From Palaemon carinicauda (taxonomy: Eukaryota > Arthropoda > Malacostraca > Decapoda > Palaemonidae), in contig NC_090746.1 of the NCBI RefSeq assembly GCF_036898095.1, positions 59,689,919 to 59,753,918 of the forward strand: a stretch of 64,000 nt of DNA. Reading direction: 5' to 3'. This document shows positions 36,622 to 47,605 of the stretch, piece by piece. Numbering within the stretch: position 1 is the first letter of the stretch; each line of letters starts with the position of its first letter. Both the position numbers and the translations under genes were made by a program. The notes beneath the pieces were generated by a model, which saw only the letters and a list, made by a program, of their open reading frames with translations, did not search any database and was not told the DNA's origin.

Positions 36622-36766
36622 TCAGGTTGGGCTGTGGCACCCTAGCAGTACCAGCTGAACTCGGCTGAGTCCCTGGTTAGGCTGGAGGAACGTAGAGAGT
36701 AGAGGTCCCCTTTTTTGTTCTGTTTCATTGTTGATGTCGGGGGAAGTGCCTTTGGTATATGTATGT
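36622..36766 (+). mobile_element. RTE-like 3' tail fragment, hairpin deleted
   Basis: Plus-strand copy of the family tail (GGCTGTGGCACCCTAGC...GATGTCG), then GGGGAAGTGCCTTTGG. The left arm of the CCCCC/GGGGG hairpin is missing. Ends in GTATGTATG. Confidence 0.75.
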
Positions 36767-37225
36767 ATGACAACTGTCTGCTAAAGAAGGTGATGAATGC
36801 AAGAGTTGATGGGAGAAGTACAAGAGGAAGGCCAAGGTTTCGGTGGATGGATGGAGTGAAGAAAGCTCTGGTTGATAGGGGGATAGATGTGAGAGAGGCA
36901 AGAGAGCGTGCTAGAAATAGGAATGAATGGCGAGCGATTGTGACGCAGTTCTGGTAGGCCCTGCTGCTGCCTCCGATGCCTTAAATGACCGCGGAGGTAG
37001 CAGCAGTAGGGGATTCAGCCTTATGAAGCTTCATCTGTGGTGGATAATGTGGGAGGGTGGGCTGTGGCACCCTAGCAGTACCAGCTGAACTCGGTTGAGT
37101 CCCTTGTCAGGCTGGGAGGAACGTAGAGAGTAGAGCTCCCCTTTTTTGTTTTGTTTCTTTTGTTGATGTCGGCTACCCCCCAAAATTGGGGGAAGTGCCT
37201 TGGTATATGTATGTATGTATGTATC
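36767..37225 (+). mobile_element. RTE-like LINE 3' end copy
   Basis: Plus strand: the C-terminal end of the RT ORF (LLKKVMNARVDGRSTRGRPR), the 3' untranslated part, a complete hairpin CCCCCCAAAATTGGGGG at about 37177-37193, and a (TATG)n tail at 37203-37224. Confidence 0.8.
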
Positions 37226-38051
37226 ATGTTTGAGTCTACAGATGATATAGAATCCTGCGGATAATAAGAGACGATTAAACTCTATGCTCTAAATACTAGT
37301 AAACATTTACTTTGGTACCGTAATTGTCATCTAAACGTAAAATACACTACAGCAGTGAATGTGCTGTACAGTACTATAATAAGAATATAGTACAGTGCAA
37401 TAAAATCTTATACAGGCAATATACTACACTAAACTGTTCAGTATAGAAAATGCAAGTATAGGTATACTGTATTGCTGTAACAAAAACATAATGCTTTCAA
37501 ATATGAAAATAATAATACTGAAATACTAATACTAGTCAATCAATATTGAAAAAACAAAAACAAATACACAATAACTTTATCACCACAACAGCAAACTATT
37601 TAAGGCCAAGTGCATCATGTCATAACCATTTGTATACATTACTAATGAATATCATCTAAAGAGGCTCAAAAGCTATGCAGTAAATGTTTGTAATATTTGA
37701 TATCAAATGAATGAAAGAAATACTGTAGTACAGGCATGTGATCAGTGACATGAATAGATTCTCTCTGAAATAATGGTATAAGTTGTGCAACTTAATTTAA
37801 AAAAATAGCATTTCTTTTGGCTCAAGAAAATGTTTCTAGGAAATCAAATTATAAGATGTTCAACTATACTCGGCATAATCTTTTCATATTAATAGATCTT
37901 TAAAGCTTAAATCCCACATTAGGATAAATGACATTACCTGTACAAGCAAATCTTAGGCCCGACATAAAAGTTCAATTTCTCTCACTAAAAAGGGAGAAAG
38001 GCTATGAAATGCATTTATGGTTTAACATTAAATACATTCAATTATACTCAC
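37226..38051. other. AT-rich, no gene seen
   Basis: Contains several TACAGTA motifs like those at 29.4-30.8 kb. No exon supported. Confidence 0.35.
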
Positions 38052-38157
38052 CTCACCATTTTCTCTCACAGAAATTTCCAAGCCTTTAAAATGATAAGCC
38101 TCCAGGTAAGGGAGATGACTTTTCTTTGGCTCTGGGAGAATTGACAGTAATCCCTCT
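38052..38157 (-). CDS. Probable upstream exon of the WDR59-like gene (linker after the WD40 propeller)
   Basis: Ideal donor GAG|GTGAGT at 38051 and acceptor CCTTGCAG at 38158 on the minus strand. 106 bases, ending in phase 0, which fits the phase-0 start of the 18408 exon. The peptide holds GLLSILPEPKKS and ends SVRENGE. The LLPEPEK-like run just after the WD repeats of vertebrate WDR59 is similar. If correct, the intron to 18467 is 19.6 kb, and the zinc-finger gene at 39-43.4 kb would lie within or beside the WDR59-like locus. The match is short, so it could instead be an exon of an unrelated gene. Confidence 0.4.
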
Positions 38158-38974
38158 CTGCAAGGGTTTCTCATTATTTTATTTTTTGCTGTGTATATGT
38201 GAATTTTGTGTATAACTTTCCAAATTGATGAGAGATGGTCAACCACATATACGGGTAAGTGAATCAGCAGTTGCTGAGTCTGTGGATAAAGAGGGAGGAC
38301 TCGACCACTCTGCACCACAGTTTAAAAAATCTGGGACAATGCATCATTCAACTCTTGATTTTATTATTGAATATCAAAGCCAAACCCCTATCAAACTGTA
38401 ACTAACGAGTTAATTAAAGTTTCTTAAATGGTGCATATGCTTGATAATCACTGTACAGCAACCTTTCAATTTGAAAACAAACAGACTAAATCTTTCCTAA
38501 ACCTCAATAATGCCCCATCTTTGTAAAAGTGTCCTCCCAACTTGAGTGTATAAGATTAAGCCTGAGGATAGATAAAAAGCAGAACTCTATCACAATCACT
38601 CAACATTACATATGTCCACAAAAAATTATGTAAAGAAATTAAGAATAAATTAAGCAGGCCCTTAAATGATAAAATTCTGTTGTTTAATCTGAAATTTATA
38701 TTCAAAATCACTTATAATCCTAAAGAAGTGTATCGATATTTTGGAGCACAAACTGATATCCAAAACAGGAAAAATAAACACGAACAATATATGTTTATAT
38801 ATTATCAATAATAAATAAAAAATATATCACAGATAGGTCTGCAAGACTTCAAATTCCTTTCTAACGTTTTCTCACTATTACATGGATAAGGAAATACAAT
38901 CCAATACACCATCAACCAATAACTGAATAATTTGTTTTAAAAATAATTGATAAAGAAAACTAGTGTAATATATC
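38158..38974 (-). other. Region downstream of the zinc-finger ORF, probably its 3' UTR
   Basis: AT-rich, no long frame. A minus-strand AATAAA is present at about 38366-38361. A short protein-like segment at 38318-38225 (VLPLYPQTQQLLIHLPVYVV), preceded by GGTGCAG, could be another exon, but its donor is weak. Confidence 0.35.
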
Positions 38975-41900
38975 TCAATGCTCATATCTTTTGTGAAAAC
39001 CAAGCTCTGCTCGGGTCTTAAATAAAGTATTACAAATTTCACAATGCATTTTCTGGGATACTGATTTTCTTGTAACATTTCCACTTCTCACTTGCCCTAA
39101 AACTCTCGGACTTGAAATCTCTGAGGAATGGCATACATTTTTGGAAAGTTTACTTTGAGCCTTCAAAATTGTCTGTTCACTACAGCTTTGACTTAGGATT
39201 TTTTTCTCTTTTCGATCTGTGCTAGACATGACATTTTTACTTAAACATTCAAACGATCCCTCTATTTCAGTCCTTTCCACATTGAAAGTCAATGTCTTCT
39301 TGTTACTACAACCAAATCCAAGGTTTGAAGGGCTATTTATTGAATTGCAATGCATTTCAGCTTCATTAATATGCAATACTTTTGTATCTTCACCAGCCAA
39401 ATCTTCTAAAACAGCAACAGTAATACTCCCCATTACACCAAGAGTATCATAGCCATTTTCTATGTTACCCATATCCTTTTTACATTCAGTCTCTACTGTA
39501 TAAAATGTATCATTTTTCTTTGAATCATAGCCCCCATTTTCTGGGTCACCCATTTCCTTTTTAGTTTCAGTCTCTACTGTATAATATGTATCATTTTTCT
39601 TTGATTCATAGTCCGACTTTGTAGCATTGTAATTTCCAAGGTCATCATCAATATCAGAAGCCTCATCGTCAGACTCCTGTTTCATATTCAAGTGAAGGAA
39701 ATCTCGGCAGTCAACATCACGATACCGACTGTTATGCTCCCTGTATTCAGATTTCTTCGAAAAATACAGGCAACATTTCCTGCATCTGTATAATAATTTC
39801 TTTACATCTTTCATAGAAGAAATTGTGTCAAGTCTGGGTTGTGATCGGAACGCTCTTTTTTCCAATCTTTGCGAGTGAAATGGTTTATCACGCACGAACA
39901 GTGAAGCACAATTTTCACCCTCAAGTTTTTTTTTTAAACATCTCAGGTCTTCAACATTTGAATGACTGTCATTCACTTGGGAATTAATATCATCAAAAGC
40001 AGCTAGATCATCAACATCTTCCTCATTTTCCATCTCAGAGTACAGATTTTTATTTTCAACTTCATTACTTTTTAATAAGTTAACTGCATTCCTGGGAATA
40101 CGACCTCGGTGTACTATATCTACAACAGTTCTTGTCCTAATGTATTTGTCTGCTTCTTCATTAACAATGCCATGAGCATTCAGAATATGTTCGGTCATCA
40201 TACCTTTATCATCAAACACAACTTGGCACTTACTATCAAAAACACAGTCAAAAAATATAAGCTTTCTCTTTTTCTTTGCACCTGATAACTGATAAGATTT
40301 ATTAGGTAAATAATCCCATTCTTCTTCTGGATGCCATTTTTTATAATGAAATATCAGATGACGTCTACAGCGATAAGCCATTGGACAGAATCGACAACTA
40401 AATTTGTACGTATTTCTCACTTTGGGCCCTGATTTTTCAAACTGTTCTTTAAACCACTGTGCTTTTTTCTTCATTGCTTTTACATTCCTTAGTGGGTCCC
40501 TTCCATCCGTCTCTCGAAACTTGTGATATTTGCGGTTGTGGTTTTTAGAATCTATTGTCGTCTTGAAAAATATGTTGCAATTTAGGCATTTATATGCCTT
40601 TTTACCAGGATGTTCTTTTAAAATATGACGCGTCATTACATTCTTGACAGGAAATTTTGCTTCACAATAATAACACTTAAATTTTACCTTTTCCTGGAAT
40701 ACTTCATCATCCCGCAAATGTTTTGGAATGTGATAAACTATTGTATTACCTTCTATACTCATTTCTATCTGTGACATATCAAATGGTGGCACATCTAACT
40801 TTTCAACAGTGGCAGAAGGATTTTTCAAGCTCTCTCTTTGCATTGCGAGTGTGAGCATTTCTTCGGGATGCTCCCGCTTCTGATGATAACGCAACTTGTT
40901 AGGGTCTTCAAAACCACTCTTACAGAAATCACAATAGTAAGGTGTACTATCCTCAGGATGAGTTTTAACAATATGCCGAAACAACCTATGACGAATTTCA
41001 GTTTTAAAATCACAGTGATGACAAGTATAATTTCCACGAACTGAACGACAACTGTGACCATTGAGCGCCCTACAAGTTTTAAACACCACATCACAATGTT
41101 GACAAAACCATAGTGGCTCATTAGGATGTTCTTCCCTAACATGATTAACTAGTAAGAAATTATACATGTATGCACCTTTACAATACCTGCAAACATATCT
41201 CTTGAAAGCAGCATGAACCTGTACATGGGAAACCATCTGTGATTTATTATTACAGGTCATATTGCATATACCACATCGATAAGTGTAGTCCGTTAACCTT
41301 CCTAATGATCCCTGGGGACACTTTTCACCTCGCCTGTGATTGGCTATGTGATTGTTATAGGACTTCTGAAAACTGAAGGTTTCTCCACATTTTTCACATT
41401 TGTAGAGAACTTTATCAACATACAATATATTATGAATCTGCCAGAGATGCGTGGTTAAATGTTCTACAGAATTGCAAATATGACCGCATTCTTCACACTT
41501 AATTGTAACTAAATCATGGGCTTTAGCTTTGTGTCTTTTCAAGGAGGTGTAGTCTTTAAATCCTTGACCACACTCTTGGCACATTATAGGCCGTTCACCA
41601 GAGTGAAGCCTCTCATGATACTTCAAATTGGCTTTGGATCGGAACGAAGCAGAACACGACGGACAATGATAAGGTCTCTCATCGCTGTGTACACGCTTAT
41701 GAATTTGAAGAGGGGTGCTATAATGAAAAGCTTTGTCACATTCATCACATTTGTAAAATTTTTCGGTGTTGTGCGTAACTTTGTGGCTATTCAAAGACGA
41801 CCTAACTTTGTACGATTTGTCACATTTATCACACTGGAAAACTCCTGGCTCATCACTATTTGGTGCATTTTTCACTGGAAATTTGCTTGAGCATATAGAG

Positions 41901-43414
41901 ATTCCATCAGCTGCCTGAGATGACATACTGGTAGTTAAACTTTGCTCAGAACTACCTGTAATCATAACAAAATTTGTACCATTAGCTTGGTAAGTTTCCA
42001 TTGATTCTACCGGAGAGCTTATCGAAATCTGTGTGTGTTGTTTTTCCCCATCCCAAACAAGTGCATTAACTGATATGAGAAAACATTGGTTTTTAAAAAT
42101 CATTATATTATTTCCAGGAGACAGAACACCCCCCTCTAAAAGCTGAGGAGCTAACATTGCACAATCTTCTTCGGTAGCTTCCAAATTTTCTGGATTAGGT
42201 AAATATACTAGCTTAGCTGGAACTTGTATTGATGCATCATTTGAACACTTGACCATGACAGATCCCTCCATAACACCCACATTTACATCAACTAAAGGTG
42301 GAGAGAGAGAGAGCATCAACTGGCCATTTTCAATGCGACCATTCTCAGTGGGATGACTCAGCCCATCAGTGGTAACATCTTTATGAATTGCTGCTGGAGT
42401 AGCATTGTTAGAGATCCCCTTGCTTCTACATATAGCAGATTTAACAGAAGCTGCCAGAGATTGCATTGAAATATTCTCTGAACTTTCATTCTCAACAACA
42501 TATATCACAGTCTCATCCTTATCATTTTCACTAACACTAGTGAATGTCAGTTCTTCAGAAGGTGGTAGATCTTTCATTTCAGACTGAGAGCGTTTCTCTA
42601 CATTTAAATTATAAGGTTTAACTGTCTCTACCTGCACACTGTAGGATTCTGCTTCTTCAATTTTCACACTGTACGCTTCAGAATGACCTGATGTTAAAAT
42701 ATAGGATGTAGTAAAATTTTCTGACATATGTTCTGAATGAAAATGACCATCACTCTGACTCCTAAAGGATATTTTTGCCGGTTCAGCATCTGTTTCGCAA
42801 GCATCTTCGTGTTTCTCATCAAGAAGAGATTGAACTTGTGAATTCCCAGGTTCATTACTTAAAACACTTGTACCTACTTTGCCTCTCAAGTAAGAATTCT
42901 CATTCAACTCATTATTAGCATAATTAACATTTAATTCATCTGGATTCCCTGACTTTTCTGCATCAAGAAGATTGGAATTCATATTACATGGGTAACTAGA
43001 TACAAATTCTTTAAATGATTCTTTCATAGAAACAATATTACCACTGGCTGACTGACAATCTTCCGAGTGTGACAAAATCACAGAATCACTTCTTTCACAG
43101 GTAACAGAACTTCTATCATTACTTGGTAATGCAGCTACACTGCAATCATGATGACTGTGTTTTTCTAACTCCCTTGCTAGTTTTTTAACTGCAGAAACTA
43201 AGTCATTACCATCATCTATATGATTTCTTTCAGCTACTAAATTATTTTCATCACAATGCAAAGGATTAAGGGGTCCATCGAGGGTGCTTGATTCATTATC
43301 AAAGCTGCTTGGTTCACGTTCAAAGTTACTTGCATCATGTTCAAATTCCACTGGTTCCTGTTCAAAGCTGTTCATTCCTTGGTTGAAAGTTCTACCTCCT
43401 ATCTCACTGAGCAT
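38975..43414 (-). CDS. Multi-C2H2 zinc-finger protein, 1479 residues, single coding exon
   Basis: Residues 1-520 are acidic, Ser/Glu-rich and probably disordered, with early tandem F-E-x-E-P/D-type repeats (about 17-45). From about 521 there are roughly 14 canonical fingers plus degenerate ones: CDKCDKSYKVRSSLNSH, CDECDKAFHY, CPSCSASFRS, CQECGQGFKD, CEECGHICNS, CEKCGETFSF, CGICNMTCNN, CRYCKGAYMY, CQHCDVVFKT (C2HC), CHHCDFKTEI, CDFCKSGFED, CYYCEAKFPV, CLNCNIFFKT, CRFCPMAYRC, a C-x5-C variant, and a final CEICNTLFKT..H at the very C-terminus. Linkers of the HSGERP type occur only between early fingers, suggesting DNA binding there. Between about 1240 and 1330 lies an acidic stretch with an 81-bp duplication. 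A possible acceptor CCCACAG lies just upstream (exon edge at 43429), so a 5' non-coding exon is likely. It is a nuclear regulator of unknown target; I cannot name an orthologue. Confidence 0.93.
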   Translation of the reverse strand: MLSEIGGRTFNQGMNSFEQEPVEFEHDASNFEREPSSFDNESSTLDGPLNPLHCDENNLVAERNHIDDGNDLVSAVKKLARELEKHSHHDCSVAALPSNDRSSVTCERSDSVILSHSEDCQSASGNIVSMKESFKEFVSSYPCNMNSNLLDAEKSGNPDELNVNYANNELNENSYLRGKVGTSVLSNEPGNSQVQSLLDEKHEDACETDAEPAKISFRSQSDGHFHSEHMSENFTTSYILTSGHSEAYSVKIEEAESYSVQVETVKPYNLNVEKRSQSEMKDLPPSEELTFTSVSENDKDETVIYVVENESSENISMQSLAASVKSAICRSKGISNNATPAAIHKDVTTDGLSHPTENGRIENGQLMLSLSPPLVDVNVGVMEGSVMVKCSNDASIQVPAKLVYLPNPENLEATEEDCAMLAPQLLEGGVLSPGNNIMIFKNQCFLISVNALVWDGEKQHTQISISSPVESMETYQANGTNFVMITGSSEQSLTTSMSSQAADGISICSSKFPVKNAPNSDEPGVFQCDKCDKSYKVRSSLNSHKVTHNTEKFYKCDECDKAFHYSTPLQIHKRVHSDERPYHCPSCSASFRSKANLKYHERLHSGERPIMCQECGQGFKDYTSLKRHKAKAHDLVTIKCEECGHICNSVEHLTTHLWQIHNILYVDKVLYKCEKCGETFSFQKSYNNHIANHRRGEKCPQGSLGRLTDYTYRCGICNMTCNNKSQMVSHVQVHAAFKRYVCRYCKGAYMYNFLLVNHVREEHPNEPLWFCQHCDVVFKTCRALNGHSCRSVRGNYTCHHCDFKTEIRHRLFRHIVKTHPEDSTPYYCDFCKSGFEDPNKLRYHQKREHPEEMLTLAMQRESLKNPSATVEKLDVPPFDMSQIEMSIEGNTIVYHIPKHLRDDEVFQEKVKFKCYYCEAKFPVKNVMTRHILKEHPGKKAYKCLNCNIFFKTTIDSKNHNRKYHKFRETDGRDPLRNVKAMKKKAQWFKEQFEKSGPKVRNTYKFSCRFCPMAYRCRRHLIFHYKKWHPEEEWDYLPNKSYQLSGAKKKRKLIFFDCVFDSKCQVVFDDKGMMTEHILNAHGIVNEEADKYIRTRTVVDIVHRGRIPRNAVNLLKSNEVENKNLYSEMENEEDVDDLAAFDDINSQVNDSHSNVEDLRCLKKKLEGENCASLFVRDKPFHSQRLEKRAFRSQPRLDTISSMKDVKKLLYRCRKCCLYFSKKSEYREHNSRYRDVDCRDFLHLNMKQESDDEASDIDDDLGNYNATKSDYESKKNDTYYTVETETKKEMGDPENGGYDSKKNDTFYTVETECKKDMGNIENGYDTLGVMGSITVAVLEDLAGEDTKVLHINEAEMHCNSINSPSNLGFGCSNKKTLTFNVERTEIEGSFECLSKNVMSSTDRKEKKILSQSCSEQTILKAQSKLSKNVCHSSEISSPRVLGQVRSGNVTRKSVSQKMHCEICNTLFKTRAELGFHKRYEH
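39437..39603 (-). repeat. 81-bp in-frame duplication in the zinc-finger ORF
   Basis: Two adjacent 27-residue units start YESKKNDTYYTVET and YDSKKNDTFYTVET; their DNA is offset by 81 bases (39516 versus 39597). They differ at several residues and remain in frame, so this is a tolerated expansion in an acidic linker. Confidence 0.85.
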
Positions 43415-43429
43415 CGCGATTCTTCCTGC

Positions 43430-43927
43430 CTGTGGGATACCAGTACGCTCCAGTTATATTGGCATTACTGTACAACTTATATTATGTAGTTGTATGTAGC
43501 AATTTCATTATAAAACAAGCATATTTCCAACAAGTAGAGATTATGTATTTAAAAGATGCATGAAATAGAAACAAATTACTCTAAAGTATCCCATTCTATG
43601 TCAGTCGCCAATGGATACCCAATCACATCAGTACAAAAATATAAACTCACTTGTAACTTACAATGAGAAAATTTCTTAAAGTAACAAATTTTTTTTTTTT
43701 CATACACACATCTCATATACTGTAGAAGCATAATTGTGGTCTTAAAATGTCCCCCAGACACTGCTAAGATGATGAAAGCAGGAGCAACAGCTACTGTTCA
43801 TAAGGCAAAAAGAGCTTACAGCTATCATCACTCATCAACAAACTTTTTATGGAGAGAAACGGAGGTTGGGGAGGAGGGAACTAACAACTTGTGATAGATT
43901 TGTACCAAAACAAAATTCAGCTACCTC
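43430..43927. other. Upstream flank of the zinc-finger gene
   Basis: The expected position of the 5' intron or promoter of the gene at 43414. AT-rich, with poly-T at 43688-43700. No further coding exon recognised. Confidence 0.35.
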
Positions 43928-44047
43928 ATTACTATTATAATGAAACTTGTTACAATACTTAGGAGGAAAGACAAAGATGAATTCAAGATTACTATTATAA
44001 TGAAACTTGTTACAATACTTAGGAGGAAAGACAAGGATGAATTCAAG
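43928..44047. repeat. 60-bp direct duplication
   Basis: ATTACTATTATAATGAAACT starts at 43928 and again at 43988. The two 60-bp units differ by about one base (GACAAAGATG versus GACAAGGATG), so the duplication is recent. Confidence 0.92.
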
Positions 44048-44165
44048 ATAAGAGTCCTTTGGGACTGAGTCCTGAAGGTCAGGAACAACCAGGCTATGAA
44101 TAACAGAGGGACATTAATTATCAAGATAAGCCTCTTAAGATTTTAAAATAAGGTTGTGTATAAGT

Positions 44166-45653
44166 CATAGACTCCTTTAAGGAAGGACTGGAACGTCAGG
44201 ACCTCAGGGTTTTTAACTTGAGTCTGAAAGATTAACTTGAGTCTGGACTAAAATGACTTCTAGAAGGGCTAGAAACACGTTCTCTGGATCAAACTGGGGG
44301 TTTTTGAGGATGGTGAGTTCAATAGTAACATTTTCAACACCACCTGGGGTCATCTTCAAGGTCTAAAGGTCATTTATCAAGGTCAAATTTGTGAATTTTG
44401 GTAATTTTTGCTCGTTTTTTGTGTGTAACTCATAAATGGTGAGAGATAGCTGATTATAATATGAGGCAAGTCTGCAGAGCTGTCCGAATTTAATATATAT
44501 TGTCATATATCGTCCTTCAAGAAAGGACTGGAACGTCCCCTGATCGGGGTTTTTAACTTGAGTCTGAAGGATTAACTTGAGTCCTGGACTAAAATGACTT
44601 CTAAGAAGGGCTAGAAACACGTTCTCTGAGTCAAAATGGGGGTTTTTGAGGACGGTGAGTTCAATAGTGACATTTTCAACACCACCTGGGGTCATCTTCA
44701 TCATCTTCAAGGTCAAAAGGTCATATTTCAAGGTCAAAATAGTGAATTTTGGTCATTTTTACTCGTTTTTGTGTGTAACTCACAGATGATGAGGGATGGC
44801 TGATTATAATAAGAGGCAAGTCTGTAGTTCTGTCCAAATTTAATATATATTGTCTAGCGATGCTCATCTAATCAAATGTTAATGCCTTTGAGTTTTGTTG
44901 TGCTGAGAAATACCGTTCTTTATTTCTTATTTTAGTGTTTCATTGTTTTAGGGCTTGTTTGGAATGTTTGAGTAATACAATATTTGACAATATATATTAA
45001 ATTTGGACAGAACTACAGACTTGCCTCTTATTATAATCAGCCATCCCTCACCATCTATGAGTTACACACAAAAACGAGTAAAAATGACCAAAATTCACTA
45101 TTTTGACCTTGAAGATGATGAAGATGACCCCAGGTGGTGTTGAAAATGTCACTATTGAACTCACCGTCCTCAAAAACCCCCATTTTGACTCAGAGAACGT
45201 GTTTCTAGCCCTTCTTAGAAGTCATTTTAGTCCAGGACTCAAGTTAATCCTTCAGACTCAAGTTAAAAACCCCGATCAGGGGACGTTCCAGTCCTTTCTT
45301 GAAGGACGATATATGACAATATATATTAAATTCGGACAGCTCTGCAGATTTGCCTCATATTATAATCAGCTATCTCTCACCATTTATGAGTTACACACAA
45401 AAAATTAGCAAAAATTACCAAAATTCACAAATTTGACCTTGATAAATGACCTTTAGACCTTGAAGATGACCCCAGGTGGTGTTGAAAATGTTACTATTGA
45501 ACTCACCATCCTCAAAAACCCCCATTTTGATCCAGAGAACGTGTTTCTAGCCCTTCTAGAAGTCATTTTAGTCCAGACTCAAGTTAATCTTTCAGACTCA
45601 AGTTAAAAACCCCGAGCAGGGGACGTTCCAGTCCTTCCTTAAAGGAGTCTATG
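44166..45653. mobile_element. Foldback DNA transposon with tandemly duplicated arms and 8-bp target duplication
   Basis: Arms 44166-44854 (689 bp) and 44986-45653 (668 bp) are reverse complements around a 131-bp loop. Each arm contains two diverged direct repeats of about 350 bp (for example GGAAGGACTGGAACGTC at about 44182 and GAAAGGACTGGAACGTC at about 44522). Both ends are CATAGACTCC / GGAGTCTATG. The octamer GTATAAGT flanks both sides (44158-44165 and 45654-45661), a perfect target-site duplication. There is no transposase: frames of about 100 codons on opposite strands encode the same peptide only because the arms are inverted. An 8-bp duplication fits hAT-like or P-like mobilisation in trans. 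Confidence 0.93.
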
Positions 45654-45869
45654 GTATAAGTGTAGGATATCATTCAACAAGCAGAGCAAAGATACTCACA
45701 ATATCCTAAAAATACAACAGTTAGTACCCCCAATGAGTACAAAAAATATCACACATCAAATGATGGAAGGGTTACCAAAATGAGGATAACTCCTAACAAT
45801 CCCAAGTGAGCAAAACCTGACTTGGCGCATCTCTGGACTAAAGAATAAGTACTGTATCCATTCACATTA

Positions 45870-47605
45870 TATACATACACCAAGGCATTTCCCCCAATTT
45901 TGGGGGTAGCCGACATCAAACTAATGAAACAAAAAAGGGGACCTCTCCTCTCTACGTTCCTGCCAGCCTGACAAGGGACTCAAGCGAGTTCGGCTAGTAC
46001 TGCTAGGGTGCCACAGCCCACCCTCCCGTTATCCACCACAGATGAATCTTCATAACGCTAAATCCCCTTTCCTGCTACCTCCGCGGTCAACCAAGGCACC
46101 AGAGGAAGCAGCAGGGCCTACCGGAACTGCGTCGCAATCACTCACCATTCATTCCTATTTCTAGCATGCTCTCTTGCCTCTCTCACATCTATCCTCCTAT
46201 CACCAAGAGCTTCCTTCACTCCATCCATCCACCCAAACCTTGGCCTTCCTCTTGTACTTCTCCCATCAACTCTTGCATTCATCACCTTCTTTAGCAGACA
46301 GCCATTTTCCATTCTCTCAACATGGCCAAACCACCTCAACACATTCATTTCCACTCTAGCTGCTAACTCATTTCTTACACCCGTTCTCACCCTCACTACT
46401 TCGTTCCTAACCCTATCTACTCGAGATACACCAGCCATACTCCTTAGACATTTCATCTCAAACACATTCAATTTCTGTCTCTCTGTCACTTTCATTCCCA
46501 ACAATTCCGATCCATACATCACAGTTTGTAAAATCACTTTCTCATTGAGAACTCTCTTTACATTCATGCCCAACCCTCTATTGTTTACTACTCCCTCAAC
46601 TGCCCCCCAACACTTTGCATCCTTCATTCACTCTCTGATGTACATCTTCTTCCACTCCACCATTTGCTGCAACAACAGACCCCAAGTACTTAAACTGATC
46701 CACCTCCTCAAGTAACTCCATTCAACATGACATTCAACCTGACACCACCTTCCCTTCTCGTACATATCATAACCTTACTCTTACCCACATTAACTCTCAA
46801 CTTCCTTCTTTCAAACACCCTTCCATATTCTGTCACTAATCGGCCAAGCTTCTCTTCTGCATCCGCAACCAGTACAGTATCATCTGCAAACAACAGCTGA
46901 TTTACCTTCCATTCATGGTCATTCTCATCTGCCAGTTTCAATCCTCGTCCAAGCACTCGAGCATTCACCTCTCCCACCACTCCATCAACATACAAGTTAA
47001 ACAACCACGGCGACATCACACATCCCTGTCTCAGCCCCACTTTCACCGGAAACCAATCGCTCACTTCATTTCCTATCCTAACACATGCTTAACTACCTTT
47101 GTAGAAACTCTTCACTGCTTGCAACAACCTTCCACCAACTCCATATAACCTCATCACATTCCACATTGCTTCCCTATCAACTCTATCATACGCTTTCTCC
47201 AGATCCATAAACGCAACATACACCACCTTACCTTTTGCTAAATATTTCTCGCATATCTGCCTAACTGTAAAAATCTGATTCATACAACCCCTACCTCTTC
47301 TAAAACCACCCTGTACTTCTAAGATTGCATTTTTTGTTTTATCCTTAATCCTATTAATCAGTACTCTACCATACACTTTTCCAACTACACTCAACAAACT
47401 AATACCTCTTGAATTACAACATTCATGCACATCTCCCTTACCCTTATATAGTGGTACAATATACGCACAAACCCAATCTACTGGTACCATTGACAACACA
47501 AAACACATATTAAACAATCTCACCAACAATTCAAGTACAGTCACACCCCCTTCCTTCAACATCTCAGCTCTCACACCATCCATACCAGATGCTTTTCCTA
47601 CTCAT
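45870..47605 (-). mobile_element. RTE-like LINE copy, 5' truncated, with 3' hairpin tail
   Basis: Tail at 45870-45925 with CCCCCAATTTTGGGGG-type hairpin and ATAC units. The RT frames run minus strand: 47583-47089 (DGVRAEMLKEGG to FYKGS), 47064-46708 (VGLRQGCVMSPW, LLFADDTVLVAD) and 46627-46142 (GLGMNVKRVL, VLRWFGHVERMENG). Three frames are needed because of indels near 47090 and 46715. The 5' end stops within the RT at about 47605. Confidence 0.85.

Noticed and set aside
38225..38318. Protein-like segment VLPLYPQTQQLLIHLPVYVV as another WDR59-like exon
   Set aside because: Acceptor is good but no acceptable donor in the same frame and no similarity I can defend; only mentioned within the 38158-38974 entry.
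44363..45408. Apparent ~100-residue proteins on both strands (44737-44363 minus and 45103-45408 plus) with the same sequence
   Set aside because: They are the two arms of the foldback element read on opposite strands; no domain and no start context.
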